This document shows, in pieces, positions 17,744 to 26,784 of a stretch of 64,000 bases of DNA; the first letter of the stretch is position 1, and every line of letters begins with the position of its first letter. Below the pieces are notes generated by a model. That model searched no databases. It had not been told where the DNA came from and saw nothing but the letters and a program-made list of their open reading frames with translations. Location of the stretch: assembly GCF_007752135.1 (NCBI RefSeq), contig NZ_CP036298.1:4092001-4156000 (forward strand). The letters run 5' to 3'. The translations under genes were made by a program, and so were the position numbers. Source of the DNA: Aureliella helgolandensis. Its GTDB lineage: Bacteria > Planctomycetota > Planctomycetia > Pirellulales > Pirellulaceae.

Positions 17744-19404
17744 AGTTGCTCTGGATCGCACGGAATCTAACGGGAGAGATGCTAGGCTCTCCGCAGAGAG
17801 GAAATTTTCCTGGGAAGAGACCCGGTGGATTCCCGTTGCGGTGCGCTCTAGTGCTGATCGTATGCGTGGTGGCCCGCCCCTGTTGGTCCGCAGAGGAAGG
17901 CGACTATTACCGCCTGGTAACGGTCGTGGCCGCCGGTGCGGGTGCCGAGTCGCGTTCTGCTACCTGGACACCACCGCCTGAAGGCTTAGTGTTGGAGGTC
18001 AGCGGAATTGCTGAGTACGATGAAGACCGGATTGCGGTCGCCATTCGTAAAGGCGAAGTCTGGATCCTAGGAGGAGTCTATGACGAGCCTCCGGAAAACC
18101 TGACCTATCAACGGTTTGCATCGGCACTTCATGAACCCCTAGGCCTGCTGCAGCATCAAGATTCATTGTTCACCGTGCAACGCAGTGAGCTGACGCAATT
18201 GCGTGACACGAATTCCGATGATCAGGCCGACGAGTATTTGACGGTTGCGAAGGGGTGGGGAGTTACAGGCCAGTATCATGAGTATGCGTATGGTCCGGAG
18301 ATTGATGGGCAGGGCAACCTGTGGCTCACACTGAACATCGGCTTGGGAGTCAAAGGAGACGAGTTGAAACGCATTGTTCCCAACGCTCCTCTGGGATACC
18401 GGCAGGGACTCTGGCGAGGCTGGGGGATGAGGGTGGAGCCCAATGGCACGCTGGTTCCAGTGGCTGCGGGGATGCGCTCGCCCAGCGGACTGGGGGCGAA
18501 TTTGGCGGGGGACATGTTCTACACCGACCAGCAGGGGAATTGGGTAGCTACGAATTCCCTGCATCATCTGCGGGAGGGAGCCTTCTATCACCACGCCGAA
18601 GCCTTGGCATCGATGAACGAGCCAGGTTCAACGGTAGCTGGAATCGAGACGGTTCCCAACGGCCTGCCCCTGCCTCAGGCGATAGAGCAATTCAAGCAGC
18701 TCAAGCCGCCGGCAGTTTGGTTTCCCTATAAGAAAATGGGCCAATCCACAACTGACATTGTCGTCGACGCAAGTGCAGGGGAATTCGGTCCTTTTCATGG
18801 GCAATTGTTTGTCGGGGAATTTACGCAAGCGGCGATGAGTCGCGTTTTTCTAGAGCGGGTGGATGGAGAGTACCAAGGCGCCTGCTTCCCCTTTCGCAGT
18901 GGATTTGCCTCGGCTGTTTTCCGCATGATGCAGGGCCGCGACGGGAGTCTTTTTGTGGGATTAACCAATCGTGGCTGGAGCAGTCTGGGCACCGCCTCCT
19001 ACGGCCTCCAGCGGCTCGTCTGGACCGGAGAAACCCCCTTCGAAATACTCGAGATGCGAGCTCAGTCCGATGGGTTTGAACTGGAATTCACCAAGCCTGT
19101 CGATCGGGAAAGTGTGGAAGCGGCGGGGGCGTTTGCGATGCAGCAATACACCTACCTCTACCACTCGACTTATGGCAGTGACGAAATTCAAACTCGAGAG
19201 GTACCGATCCGGTTGGTCCATGTTTCAGAAGATGGATTGACCGTGCGAATTACCGTGGACGGCATGCGGGAGTTGTTCGTGCATGAGCTGCTAGCGGCAG
19301 GCGTGCGCGATTTAGAGGGGAATTCCCTGCTACATTCCCGCGCGTACTATACGCTAAATAGGATTCCACGAGCACCGATTCATTCCGCAAAAGGTCGCCG
19401 CTAG
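17737..19404 (+). CDS. Sorbosone/glucose dehydrogenase-like beta-propeller
   Basis: A 555-residue exported protein with a signal segment (LRCALVLIVCVVARPCWSA) after an N-terminal stretch of about 35 residues. The body reads as a propeller of the glucose/sorbosone dehydrogenase type, with EGLVLEVSGIAEYDEDRIAV, LHEPLGLLQHQDSLFTVQ, TNSDDQADEY, YGPEIDGQGNLWLT, GMRSPSGLGANLAGDMFYTD and GQLFVGEFTQAAMSRV. Such proteins are thought to oxidise sugars or alcohols and pass electrons to cytochrome c. Its start overlaps the stop of the five-haem cytochrome by seven bases, supporting a shared function. The last 120 residues form an extra beta domain. The substrate is unknown. Confidence 0.85.
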   Translation: MVELLWIARNLTGEMLGSPQRGNFPGKRPGGFPLRCALVLIVCVVARPCWSAEEGDYYRLVTVVAAGAGAESRSATWTPPPEGLVLEVSGIAEYDEDRIAVAIRKGEVWILGGVYDEPPENLTYQRFASALHEPLGLLQHQDSLFTVQRSELTQLRDTNSDDQADEYLTVAKGWGVTGQYHEYAYGPEIDGQGNLWLTLNIGLGVKGDELKRIVPNAPLGYRQGLWRGWGMRVEPNGTLVPVAAGMRSPSGLGANLAGDMFYTDQQGNWVATNSLHHLREGAFYHHAEALASMNEPGSTVAGIETVPNGLPLPQAIEQFKQLKPPAVWFPYKKMGQSTTDIVVDASAGEFGPFHGQLFVGEFTQAAMSRVFLERVDGEYQGACFPFRSGFASAVFRMMQGRDGSLFVGLTNRGWSSLGTASYGLQRLVWTGETPFEILEMRAQSDGFELEFTKPVDRESVEAAGAFAMQQYTYLYHSTYGSDEIQTREVPIRLVHVSEDGLTVRITVDGMRELFVHELLAAGVRDLEGNSLLHSRAYYTLNRIPRAPIHSAKGRR

Positions 19405-19442
19405 GTGCGTCTGCGTCGGGGCGACCACGGGTTTGCGTTGAC

Positions 19443-19467
19443 GATTCAATTCTGTTTTAATTGAATC
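19443..19467. promoter_or_regulatory. AT-rich perfect palindrome before pntAA
   Basis: GATTCAATT and AATTGAATC, separated by seven bases, form a perfect nine-base inverted repeat 36 bases before the transhydrogenase operon start. There is no T-run after it and the stem is AT-rich, so an operator for a dimeric regulator is more likely than a terminator. No regulator gene is adjacent. Confidence 0.4.
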
Positions 19468-19503
19468 CTGTACCGCTTCAAGACTTCAACGGTTGGTGAG
19501 TTC

Positions 19504-20664
19504 ATGAAAATTGCTGTGCTCAAAGAACGCTATCCTGGAGAACGCCGCGTTGCATTGACTCCGGCCAACGTCCCGCAACTGGCGAAGTTGGGTATTGAAG
19601 TATTGATAGAACGGGGAGCTGGCGTAGAGGCCGGATTCCCTGATAAGCAGTACGAAGAGAAGGGAGCCGTGCTGGTCGAAGATCCTGCCGCTGCTTTGCA
19701 AGCCGACGTTCTCTTGCAAGTCCGTTCGGCAGGCATGGACGCCGACAATGGAGAGCTCGTACGCTCCCATTTGCAGGCGGGGAAGATCGTAATTGGTTCG
19801 TGTGATCCCTTGGGGAAGCCCCAAGCGATCGCCGACTGGGCGGGGACCGGCGTCAGTCTGTTCTCGCTGGAGTTGATTCCGCGGATTACGCGGGCACAGA
19901 GCATGGACGTGCTATCCTCGCAGGCCACGATTGCTGGATATCGTGCTGTCTTGGAGGCGGCCACTGAGCTACCGAAGCTGTTTCCCATGATGATGACCGC
20001 AGCTGGCACGCTGACCGCTGCAAAAGTCTTTGTGATTGGCGCTGGGGTGGCTGGTTTGCAAGCCATTGCCACCGCCCGCAAACTGGGCGCGATCGTTTCG
20101 GCCTACGACGTGCGGCCGGCGTGCCGTGAGCAAGTCGAGAGCTTGGGGGGGAAGTTTGTGGAGTTGGAAATCGATGCTACCAGCTCCGAAGATAAAGGCG
20201 GCTACGCCAAAGCGATGGACGAGGAATTCTATCGCAAGCAACGAGCCTTGATGGCGGATGTGGTTGCTGGGAGCGATGTGGTGATTACCACAGCCGCAAT
20301 TCCTGGAAGAAAATCGCCGTTGTTGGTGACCGCCGAAGCCGTTCGTGGTATGCCTGCGGGAGGGGTGATTATCGATTTAGCTGCCGAACGCGGTGGCAAT
20401 TGTGAACTGAGCCAGCCCGACCAACGCGTACACGAGCACGGAATCACGATTCTGGGGCCGACCAACATCGCTGCCGAAATCCCCAATCATGCCAGTCAAA
20501 TGCTGGGCAATAACGTTGTCAAATTCTTGGCAAATATGGTCAAAGAAGGACGTTTGGAAATGAATCTCGAAGATGAAATTGTTCGTGATACACTGGTCGT
20601 CCACAAGGGTGAAATTACGAACGATCGCATACGTAGTAGTCTCGCGCCCGCCAGTTCCGATTAG
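19504..20664 (+). CDS. pntAA: Proton-translocating NAD(P) transhydrogenase, subunit alpha part 1 (NAD-binding)
   Basis: A 386-residue NAD(H)-binding subunit of the proton-pumping transhydrogenase that reduces NADP+ with NADH. The start has the family phrase MKIAVLKERYPGERRVALTP and shows the alanine-dehydrogenase-like N-domain. RAQSMDVLSSQATIAGYRAV is the family signature, and the Rossmann fold follows as VIGAGVAGLQAIATARKLGA with AYDVR closing the NAD site. Near 215-235 is the mobile-loop region (EDKGGYAKAMDEEFYRKQ). The split into three genes is the bacterial layout found in Rhodospirillum. Subunits 2 and beta follow at once. Confidence 0.96.
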   Translation: MKIAVLKERYPGERRVALTPANVPQLAKLGIEVLIERGAGVEAGFPDKQYEEKGAVLVEDPAAALQADVLLQVRSAGMDADNGELVRSHLQAGKIVIGSCDPLGKPQAIADWAGTGVSLFSLELIPRITRAQSMDVLSSQATIAGYRAVLEAATELPKLFPMMMTAAGTLTAAKVFVIGAGVAGLQAIATARKLGAIVSAYDVRPACREQVESLGGKFVELEIDATSSEDKGGYAKAMDEEFYRKQRALMADVVAGSDVVITTAAIPGRKSPLLVTAEAVRGMPAGGVIIDLAAERGGNCELSQPDQRVHEHGITILGPTNIAAEIPNHASQMLGNNVVKFLANMVKEGRLEMNLEDEIVRDTLVVHKGEITNDRIRSSLAPASSD

Positions 20665-20798
20665 ATTGCCGGTAGGGCGTGCTAGGGATATAGCGCCAAT
20701 TTTGCAGGGCTGTGAGGCTTCCTGTGATTGTGGCATCTCTCTGGCATTCTCCTGCAGCGAATTCCCTGCTCATTCAAACTCTAGATCGGCCTTCCCTT

Positions 20799-21323
20799 AT
20801 GTTGCACAAGCGAATTGTTCCCGTCTGTTTCCTTGTACTTCTATGCCTTGGTGGCGTCCCGTTGCTTCGTCCCGTTTCCGGGCAATCGACGTCGGAGAAG
20901 CCAGGGGCAGTCGATTCGCAGGCGCGGGAGGGGGGGCCAGCTGAGGCAGAAGAGAGTTCTCTGTCGACGGAGGTCTTGACTGAGACCACCGGCTCAGCGG
21001 CGAGCGTGGGGGCTGCCGATCCCAACATGCGGATGGTATCCAAGACAGCGATCTTGGTCGGGAGTCTGACCGTGTTCCTCTTGGCCGTGTTTGTTGGATT
21101 TGAAGTGATTACCAAGGTACCGCCCACACTACATACGCCGCTCATGTCTGGCTCGAACGCCATTAGTGGAATCACGGTCGTGGGCGCTATTCTAACTGCT
21201 GGACATAGCCTGGGCGGATTTGGCGCAATCCTGGGGATGTTGGCAGTTGTGTTGGCGATGGTCAATGTCGTAGGCGGCTTTCTGGTAACCCACCGAATGC
21301 TGAAGATGTTCAAGAAACGCTAG
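20799..21323 (+). CDS. pntAB: Proton-translocating NAD(P) transhydrogenase, subunit alpha part 2 (membrane)
   Basis: A 174-residue membrane subunit. The last 110 residues are the four-helix PntAB domain: TAILVGSLTVFLLAVFVGFE, then VPPTLHTPLMSGSNAISGI, VVGAILTAG and two further helices ending in a basic tail. Together with PntB it forms the proton channel. Most PntAB proteins are close to 100 residues; here an extra N-terminal 65 residues consist of a signal-peptide-like helix (IVPVCFLVLLCLGGVPLL) and an acidic spacer. The start at ATG 20799 has no strong ribosome site; a longer frame from 20712 exists. Its position between pntAA and pntB makes the assignment firm. Confidence 0.93.
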   Translation: MLHKRIVPVCFLVLLCLGGVPLLRPVSGQSTSEKPGAVDSQAREGGPAEAEESSLSTEVLTETTGSAASVGAADPNMRMVSKTAILVGSLTVFLLAVFVGFEVITKVPPTLHTPLMSGSNAISGITVVGAILTAGHSLGGFGAILGMLAVVLAMVNVVGGFLVTHRMLKMFKKR

Positions 21324-21456
21324 CCTGATACTTATCCGCTATTTTTCCAACCACAGTCATGAGCGGTGAATCCAGCTGAGGCAGATCGGTTCCGGCCGCT
21401 TGCCTCCTGCGTCAGCTCGCAAACTCCTGTTGCAATTTCCTACGAAACGATCCACC

Positions 21457-22845
21457 ATGACCGGCTCCGCACCACTGCTACTCGCCTACCTCGCCTCATC
21501 GCTCCTATTCATCCTGGGGCTTAAGCAAATGTCGCATCCGCGTTCTGCGGTTCGCGGTATTGTGATCGCTTCGATGGGGATGCTGGTTGCAATTGTGGCA
21601 ACCTTGCTTGATCCGCAAGTGGCTGGCTATACCTACATCGTGGTGGGGCTGATCGTGGGCAGCGCGCTCGGAGCCTATTTGGCGCTGTCGGTTGAAATGA
21701 CGTCGATGCCACAAATGGTCGGCCTGCTCAATGCGCTCGGTGGTGGTGCATCGACGCTGGTGGCATGGGCCGATTTGGAACTCTCTCAAAACCAAACCGT
21801 CGATACTTTGATCGCGGTTGGCCTATCCGGCCTGATTGGAACCGTCACGTTTTGGGGAAGTTTAGTTGCATACGCCAAATTGGAAGAGTTCAAGAAATTC
21901 AAAAAGCCGTTTAGCTTGCCCATGCAACCGGTGATCAACGGCGCACTTTTGCTACTGGCACTGGTGTTCATCGGCATGCTGGCAACAGCGGATGCGGGCA
22001 CAGGACAAACCACCAGCTATGTGTTGATCTTGGTGGTCGCTAGCGTCCTGGGCCTGTTTTTAGTGCTGCCCATCGGTGGTGCCGACATGCCGGTGGTCGT
22101 TTCCCTGATGAACTCCTACTCCGGATTGGCGGGGGCAGCTACGGGATTTGTGATTGACAACAACGCGTTGATTATCGCTGGGTCTCTGGTGGGAGCCTCG
22201 GGGGTGATCTTGACTCAAATTATGTGCAAGGCCATGAATCGGTCCCTGGTCAATGTGCTATTCGGGAAGATGGCTGGTGGCAGTTCTGGGGGCGATACCG
22301 ATGAAGTGTATGCCAATGTTCGGAGTACCTCTGCAGATGACGTGGCGATGATCCTCGATGGAGCGCAGCGAGTCGTGTTTGTTCCTGGGTATGGAATGGC
22401 GGTAGCGCAGGCGCAGCACGCGGTTCGAGATTTGAGCAAGTTGCTGGAAGCGAATGGAGCGACCGTGGAGTATGCCATTCACCCCGTCGCCGGTCGTATG
22501 CCGGGCCATATGAATGTACTGTTGGCCGAAGCGGACATTAGCTACGACAAACTCAAAGAGATGGATGAAATCAATCCCACGTTGGATAGTGTGGACGTTG
22601 CGATTGTGATTGGTGCCAACGATGTCGTGAATCCTGTTGCCAAGACCGACCCCAATAGTCCTATTGCGGGCATGCCCATTATCGAAGTTGACAAGTGTCG
22701 TACCGTGATTGTGATAAAGCGGAGTTTGAGCCCTGGATTTGCAGGCATTCCCAATCCGCTATTTGCACTCCCGAATACGCTCATGCTCTTCGCCGACGGT
22801 CAACAAGCAGTGATGGATATCACCAAAGCCATCAAGGAACTGTGA
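21457..22845 (+). CDS. pntB: Proton-translocating NAD(P) transhydrogenase, subunit beta
   Basis: A 462-residue membrane subunit with an N-terminal set of hydrophobic helices (for example YLASSLLFILGLK, GIVIASMGMLVAIVATLL, GALLLLALVFIGMLATA) and a C-terminal NADP(H)-binding domain. The latter has VVFVPGYGMAVAQAQHAV, the HPVAGRMPGHMNVLLAEA segment, VDVAIVIGANDVVNP and IKRSLSPGFAGIPNPLF, all standard for PntB. ATG 21457 fits the first helix; the frame extends upstream to 21400 without support. It closes the three-gene operon, and its stop lies only 17 bases from the convergent DUF1501 gene. Confidence 0.96.
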   Translation: MTGSAPLLLAYLASSLLFILGLKQMSHPRSAVRGIVIASMGMLVAIVATLLDPQVAGYTYIVVGLIVGSALGAYLALSVEMTSMPQMVGLLNALGGGASTLVAWADLELSQNQTVDTLIAVGLSGLIGTVTFWGSLVAYAKLEEFKKFKKPFSLPMQPVINGALLLLALVFIGMLATADAGTGQTTSYVLILVVASVLGLFLVLPIGGADMPVVVSLMNSYSGLAGAATGFVIDNNALIIAGSLVGASGVILTQIMCKAMNRSLVNVLFGKMAGGSSGGDTDEVYANVRSTSADDVAMILDGAQRVVFVPGYGMAVAQAQHAVRDLSKLLEANGATVEYAIHPVAGRMPGHMNVLLAEADISYDKLKEMDEINPTLDSVDVAIVIGANDVVNPVAKTDPNSPIAGMPIIEVDKCRTVIVIKRSLSPGFAGIPNPLFALPNTLMLFADGQQAVMDITKAIKEL

Positions 22846-22862
22846 TGCTAGGCTGGGGGTGA

Positions 22863-24356
22863 TCAGACCAGCAGCTCGGTTACGACACGCCCATGAACGT
22901 CAGTCAAACGAAACTCGCGTCCTTGGAAGCGGAATGTGAACCGCTCATGTTGAATTCCCAGAAGGTGCAAGAGAGTTGCATGCAAGTCATGCACACTGAC
23001 CGGATTTTCGACGACATTGACACTGTAGTCGTCGGTGGCGCCCCAAGTCATACCGGGGCGCATGCCGCCGCCGGCACACCACATTGTAAAGCAACTGGGG
23101 TGGTGATCGCGTCCATAGTTGTCGGCCTTGAGTACCCCTTGAGAGTAAATGGTACGGCCAAACTCACCTCCCCAAATGACCAACGTGTCGTCCAGCAGCC
23201 CACGTTGCTTGAGATCGATCAGTAGAGCGGCGGTTGCTTGGTCGGTATCCTTGCATTGGCGTCGCACCTGGTTTGGCAGGCTACCGTGGGAATCCCAGCC
23301 TTGGTGAAATAGCTGCACAAAGCGTACCCCACGTTCAATAAGGCGTCGTGCAACCAAGCAGTTGTAAGCGTATTTGCCTTGCTTCTGAACGTCAGGTCCA
23401 TACATCTTGAGCGTGGCGGCAGACTCTTGCGATAGGTCGAGCAGTTCAGGAACGGATGCCTGCATTTGGAAGGCCATTTCGTACTGAGCGATTCTGGTAG
23501 CGATGTCGGAGTGGGCCACTGTTTCTTGACGAATGCGATTGAGCTTCGCTAAACCATTGAGCATCTCACGACGTTGTGGGCGAGAGATGCCGGCGGGATC
23601 TTGGATGTCCAGTACCGGCTCTCCATTGTTGCGAAATTTAACTCCCTGGTACTGGGCTGGAAGAAATCCGCTTCCCCAGAGCCGGTCATAGAGGGGCTGC
23701 CCCGTTTTGCCGCTACCCTTGGAGCTCATCGCAACGAATGCCGGGAGTTCCGCGTTGAAGCTGCCGAGGCCGTAGGCGAGCCAAGCCCCGATGCTCGGCC
23801 GTCCAGGCAATTGCGAGCCTGTTTGTTGGAAAGTGATGGCAGGATCATGGTTGATTGCGTCGGTATGCATTGAACGAATCATGCACAGCTCGTCGACCTG
23901 AGTTGCCAAATGCGGCATGACTTCGCTCATCCACGTCCCGGAGTCTCCGTGTTGCGCAAACTTGAATAGACTGGGCGCGACTGGAAAGCTCGCTTGGGCT
24001 GACGACATGGTCGTTTTGCGGGCGGCGGGATAGATCGACTCCGGCACCTCTTCACCGAAGCGGGTCGCCAAATTGGGTTTGTAATCAAATAGATCCATCT
24101 GTGCCGGACCTCCCGATTGGAACAGGTAGATCACACGTTTCGCGCGCGGAGGATGATGGGGCAGTCCTAAGCCTGCGGCTGGAGGCAGTCCCAGCTCCGA
24201 ATGCTGGTCAGCTGCAGGCGTCCCATTCTCTGTCGCCAATACTTGCTGGGAGGGCTGCCCCAGGCGACTCAGTGATGCGAGGGCCAGGGAGCCGAGCAAC
24301 CAGGAGCGTCGATGGCAGAAAAGCGGGGGATTCGACTCATGCGAATTGTTCGTCAT
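22863..24356 (-). CDS. DUF1501 family exported protein
   Basis: A 497-residue protein of the DUF1501 family, structurally related to the alkaline-phosphatase/sulfatase fold and abundant in planctomycetes. The N-terminus has a twin-arginine-like signal (FCHRRSWLLGSLALASLSRLG), suggesting folded export. Family motifs are RVIYLFQSGGPAQMDLFDYKP, EVMPHLATQVDELCMIRSMH, INHDPA, RRLIERGVRFVQLFHQGWDSH, LLDDTLVIWGGEFGRT, GRDHHP and, near the end, HDLHATLLHLLGI. The catalytic role is not known. AAGGA upstream of the ATG at 24356 supports the start. The gene follows the DUF1553 gene with a five-base gap; this pair is a recurrent planctomycete unit. Confidence 0.93.
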   Translation of the reverse strand: MTNNSHESNPPLFCHRRSWLLGSLALASLSRLGQPSQQVLATENGTPAADQHSELGLPPAAGLGLPHHPPRAKRVIYLFQSGGPAQMDLFDYKPNLATRFGEEVPESIYPAARKTTMSSAQASFPVAPSLFKFAQHGDSGTWMSEVMPHLATQVDELCMIRSMHTDAINHDPAITFQQTGSQLPGRPSIGAWLAYGLGSFNAELPAFVAMSSKGSGKTGQPLYDRLWGSGFLPAQYQGVKFRNNGEPVLDIQDPAGISRPQRREMLNGLAKLNRIRQETVAHSDIATRIAQYEMAFQMQASVPELLDLSQESAATLKMYGPDVQKQGKYAYNCLVARRLIERGVRFVQLFHQGWDSHGSLPNQVRRQCKDTDQATAALLIDLKQRGLLDDTLVIWGGEFGRTIYSQGVLKADNYGRDHHPSCFTMWCAGGGMRPGMTWGATDDYSVNVVENPVSVHDLHATLLHLLGIQHERFTFRFQGREFRLTDVHGRVVTELLV

Positions 24357-24361
24357 CAAAC

Positions 24362-26782
24362 TCAATCCTTGTGAATGGCTTCGTCCAAGTTGAGCAGGAG
24401 CGATGCGATTAGGGTGATTGCAGCTTGTTCATGCCTTGGCTGTTGACACGCATTGGGAGATTCCCCATGTTCTAACAGCTGTTGTGCAGCTGCGGGATGT
24501 GAGGAAAAGTCTTCAACGGTGGAGGCATAGATCGACTCCAGCTCTCGTAGTTCCGCCGGGGAGGGGGGGCGACCGAGCACTTGCATGAACATCGCCCGCA
24601 TGCGACTAACGGGTGTGAGCTCTGCCTCGCGATCCACAAACGCGGCTAGGTTTCGCGCCGCTTCCATATAGGTCTTGTTGTTCAGTAAGGTTAATGCTTG
24701 CAGTGGAGTGTTGGTCGGATCGATCCGTACCGAGCAGACTTCCCGACCGGCAGCATTGAAGCTAACCATATCAGGCGGAGGAATCGTTCTGCGCCAGTAA
24801 GTGTACAAACTGCGACGGAAGAGATTGGCGCCCGAATCTTGTTTGTAGGTGTTATTGGAAATAGAGCTCCAGATTTTGGGTGGCATATAGGGCTTGACCG
24901 ACTCCCCACCCATCGAGTTGACGAGTAGACCACTGCTGGCAAGCGCTTGATCACGCAATTCGAAACCGGTGAGGCGTATTCGAGGTCCGCGGGCCCACCA
25001 GCGGTTGGTGGAATCTTGCTGGACCTGTTCGGGGCGAAGGGAGGAGGACTGTTGAAACGTGGCGCTCGTCACGATCAAACGCTGTAGATGTTGCAGATCC
25101 CAACCCGCTTCGATGAGCTCTACCGCTAGCCAGTCGAGCAATTGTGGATGGCTCGGCAAGCTGCCCTGGGTGCCGAGATTTTCGCTGCTTGTCACCAACC
25201 CGACACCGAAGAATTGCTGCCAAATGCGATTGACTGCAACTCGTGCCGTAAGCGGATTGCGGCGGTCCACCAGCCAGTCGACCAGTTCGAGACGATTGGA
25301 CGGTTGGTCTGCGCTGTCCCACTGTAGTGCGGTGGGCATTGCCGGAAACAATGGGTGTGATTTGTCGGGTGCATCGTAGACACCGCGTTCTAACCGATAG
25401 GTCGGTCGTGGTTCGGGCAGATCCTGCATGACCATAACGGTCCCTGGCTTACCGGCTTGCGGGCGCTGCAGGCCATTCCCCGCTTCCTTCCTAGCTGAAG
25501 TGAGACGCACCGGATCGGGAGTAAGGCGGTGATCTTCCGATTTGTTGATTAGTGGCCAGGTTGCGGGTAGTTGAATAAAGGGAGGACTGTTGCCATTGTT
25601 CGGCCCGACACCATGTTCGGCCACACTGTTGAAATAGGCGAAGATTTGATAATACTCACGGTGGGAAAGGGGGTCGTACTTGTGATCATGGCACCTGGCG
25701 CAACCAACCGTTAGGCCTAGAAAAACGGTGCCAAACGTGTCCGTCCTATCCACTACATTTTCAATACGCCATTCTTCCGCGATGGAACCATCTTCAGAAT
25801 TGATGCGATGATTACGGCAAAATCCTGATGCCACTTGTTGCCACAGCGTGGCGTTCGGTATTAAGTCTCCTGCCAATTGCTCGCGGATAAATTGGTCGTA
25901 CGGCATGTGTTCATTGAAAGCTTTCAAAACCCAATCACGCCAGGCAGATTGATAGCGGTAGCGATCATTCTGGTAACCGTCGGTGTCCGCATACCGGGCC
26001 GCTTCCAGCCACCCGAGAGCCATGTGCTCTCCGTAGCTCGGCGATTGAAAGAGTCGGTCCGTCGCTTCTCGAATGGCGGCCGAAAGCGATTCGTGCTGGC
26101 AAACCTCTAGGAAGGCCAGTGTTTCTTGGGTCGTGGGTGGTAATCCAGTTAAGTTGAAAGTCAGCCGTCGGAGCAACGCGTGGGGTTCCGCCACTGGCGC
26201 TTGAGACAACCCCGCTCTTTTCAGCCCCGCTACGATAAAGGAGTCAATTGGATTGTGACAAATGGGCTTCGGGGCGTTCGCTGAAGGGTCGGAAGGCTGT
26301 TTGGCAATGGAGGGTAGTGGAGGGCGTTCAATGAAGCGGAAGCTCCAGTGCCGCTGGTACTCCGCTCCGCTCGCCACCCATTCTCGCAACACCTGCTTCT
26401 GCTCATCTGACAACTGCTTGGTGCTCTCCGGCGGGGGCATTTGCTGAGCTGGATCTGCCGAATGGATTCGCTCGACCAGTGAGCTAACTCCCTTGGTTGA
26501 ATCACTCTTTAAGACATGGGCTGCTGACTGGGGCACATCGAGCCGCAAATCCGCCTCACGCGTGTTGGCATCCGGCCCATGGCAGGCAAAGCACTTGTCC
26601 GCCAATATGGGCAATACATCTTTCGCGTACTCCCACTCCACAGCGTGGGACTGCGCAGTGATCGTCATGCCGAGTAAACAACCTGCGATCCTACCGATGT
26701 TTCGAAACCGCGTTTGGGCAAAACGAAGGTGCCGCGAACTACGTCTTAGATGGGGAGGCAGCAGGTGAAACCAAGAAAACAT
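24362..26782 (-). CDS. DUF1549/DUF1553 protein with planctomycete-type cytochrome c domain
   Basis: An 806-residue exported protein. After a signal segment (IAGCLLGMTITAQSHA), residues about 50-150 are the planctomycete cytochrome c domain with DVLPILADKCFACHGPDA (haem site CFACH) and DPAQQMPPPES supplying a Met. DUF1549 follows (about 175-390: PIDSFIVAGLKRAGL, RRLTFNLTGLPPT, DTDGYQNDRYRYQSAWRDWV, GLTVGCARCHDHKYDP with a second CxxCH), then DUF1553 (about 510-790: FPAMPTALQWDSADQPSNRL, NRIWQQFFGVGLV, SPSPAELRELESIYA). The function of these proteins is unsettled. It is encoded with the DUF1501 gene in one transcript. ATG 26782 is the start. Confidence 0.92.
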   Translation of the reverse strand: MFSWFHLLPPHLRRSSRHLRFAQTRFRNIGRIAGCLLGMTITAQSHAVEWEYAKDVLPILADKCFACHGPDANTREADLRLDVPQSAAHVLKSDSTKGVSSLVERIHSADPAQQMPPPESTKQLSDEQKQVLREWVASGAEYQRHWSFRFIERPPLPSIAKQPSDPSANAPKPICHNPIDSFIVAGLKRAGLSQAPVAEPHALLRRLTFNLTGLPPTTQETLAFLEVCQHESLSAAIREATDRLFQSPSYGEHMALGWLEAARYADTDGYQNDRYRYQSAWRDWVLKAFNEHMPYDQFIREQLAGDLIPNATLWQQVASGFCRNHRINSEDGSIAEEWRIENVVDRTDTFGTVFLGLTVGCARCHDHKYDPLSHREYYQIFAYFNSVAEHGVGPNNGNSPPFIQLPATWPLINKSEDHRLTPDPVRLTSARKEAGNGLQRPQAGKPGTVMVMQDLPEPRPTYRLERGVYDAPDKSHPLFPAMPTALQWDSADQPSNRLELVDWLVDRRNPLTARVAVNRIWQQFFGVGLVTSSENLGTQGSLPSHPQLLDWLAVELIEAGWDLQHLQRLIVTSATFQQSSSLRPEQVQQDSTNRWWARGPRIRLTGFELRDQALASSGLLVNSMGGESVKPYMPPKIWSSISNNTYKQDSGANLFRRSLYTYWRRTIPPPDMVSFNAAGREVCSVRIDPTNTPLQALTLLNNKTYMEAARNLAAFVDREAELTPVSRMRAMFMQVLGRPPSPAELRELESIYASTVEDFSSHPAAAQQLLEHGESPNACQQPRHEQAAITLIASLLLNLDEAIHKD

Positions 26783-26784
26783 GC

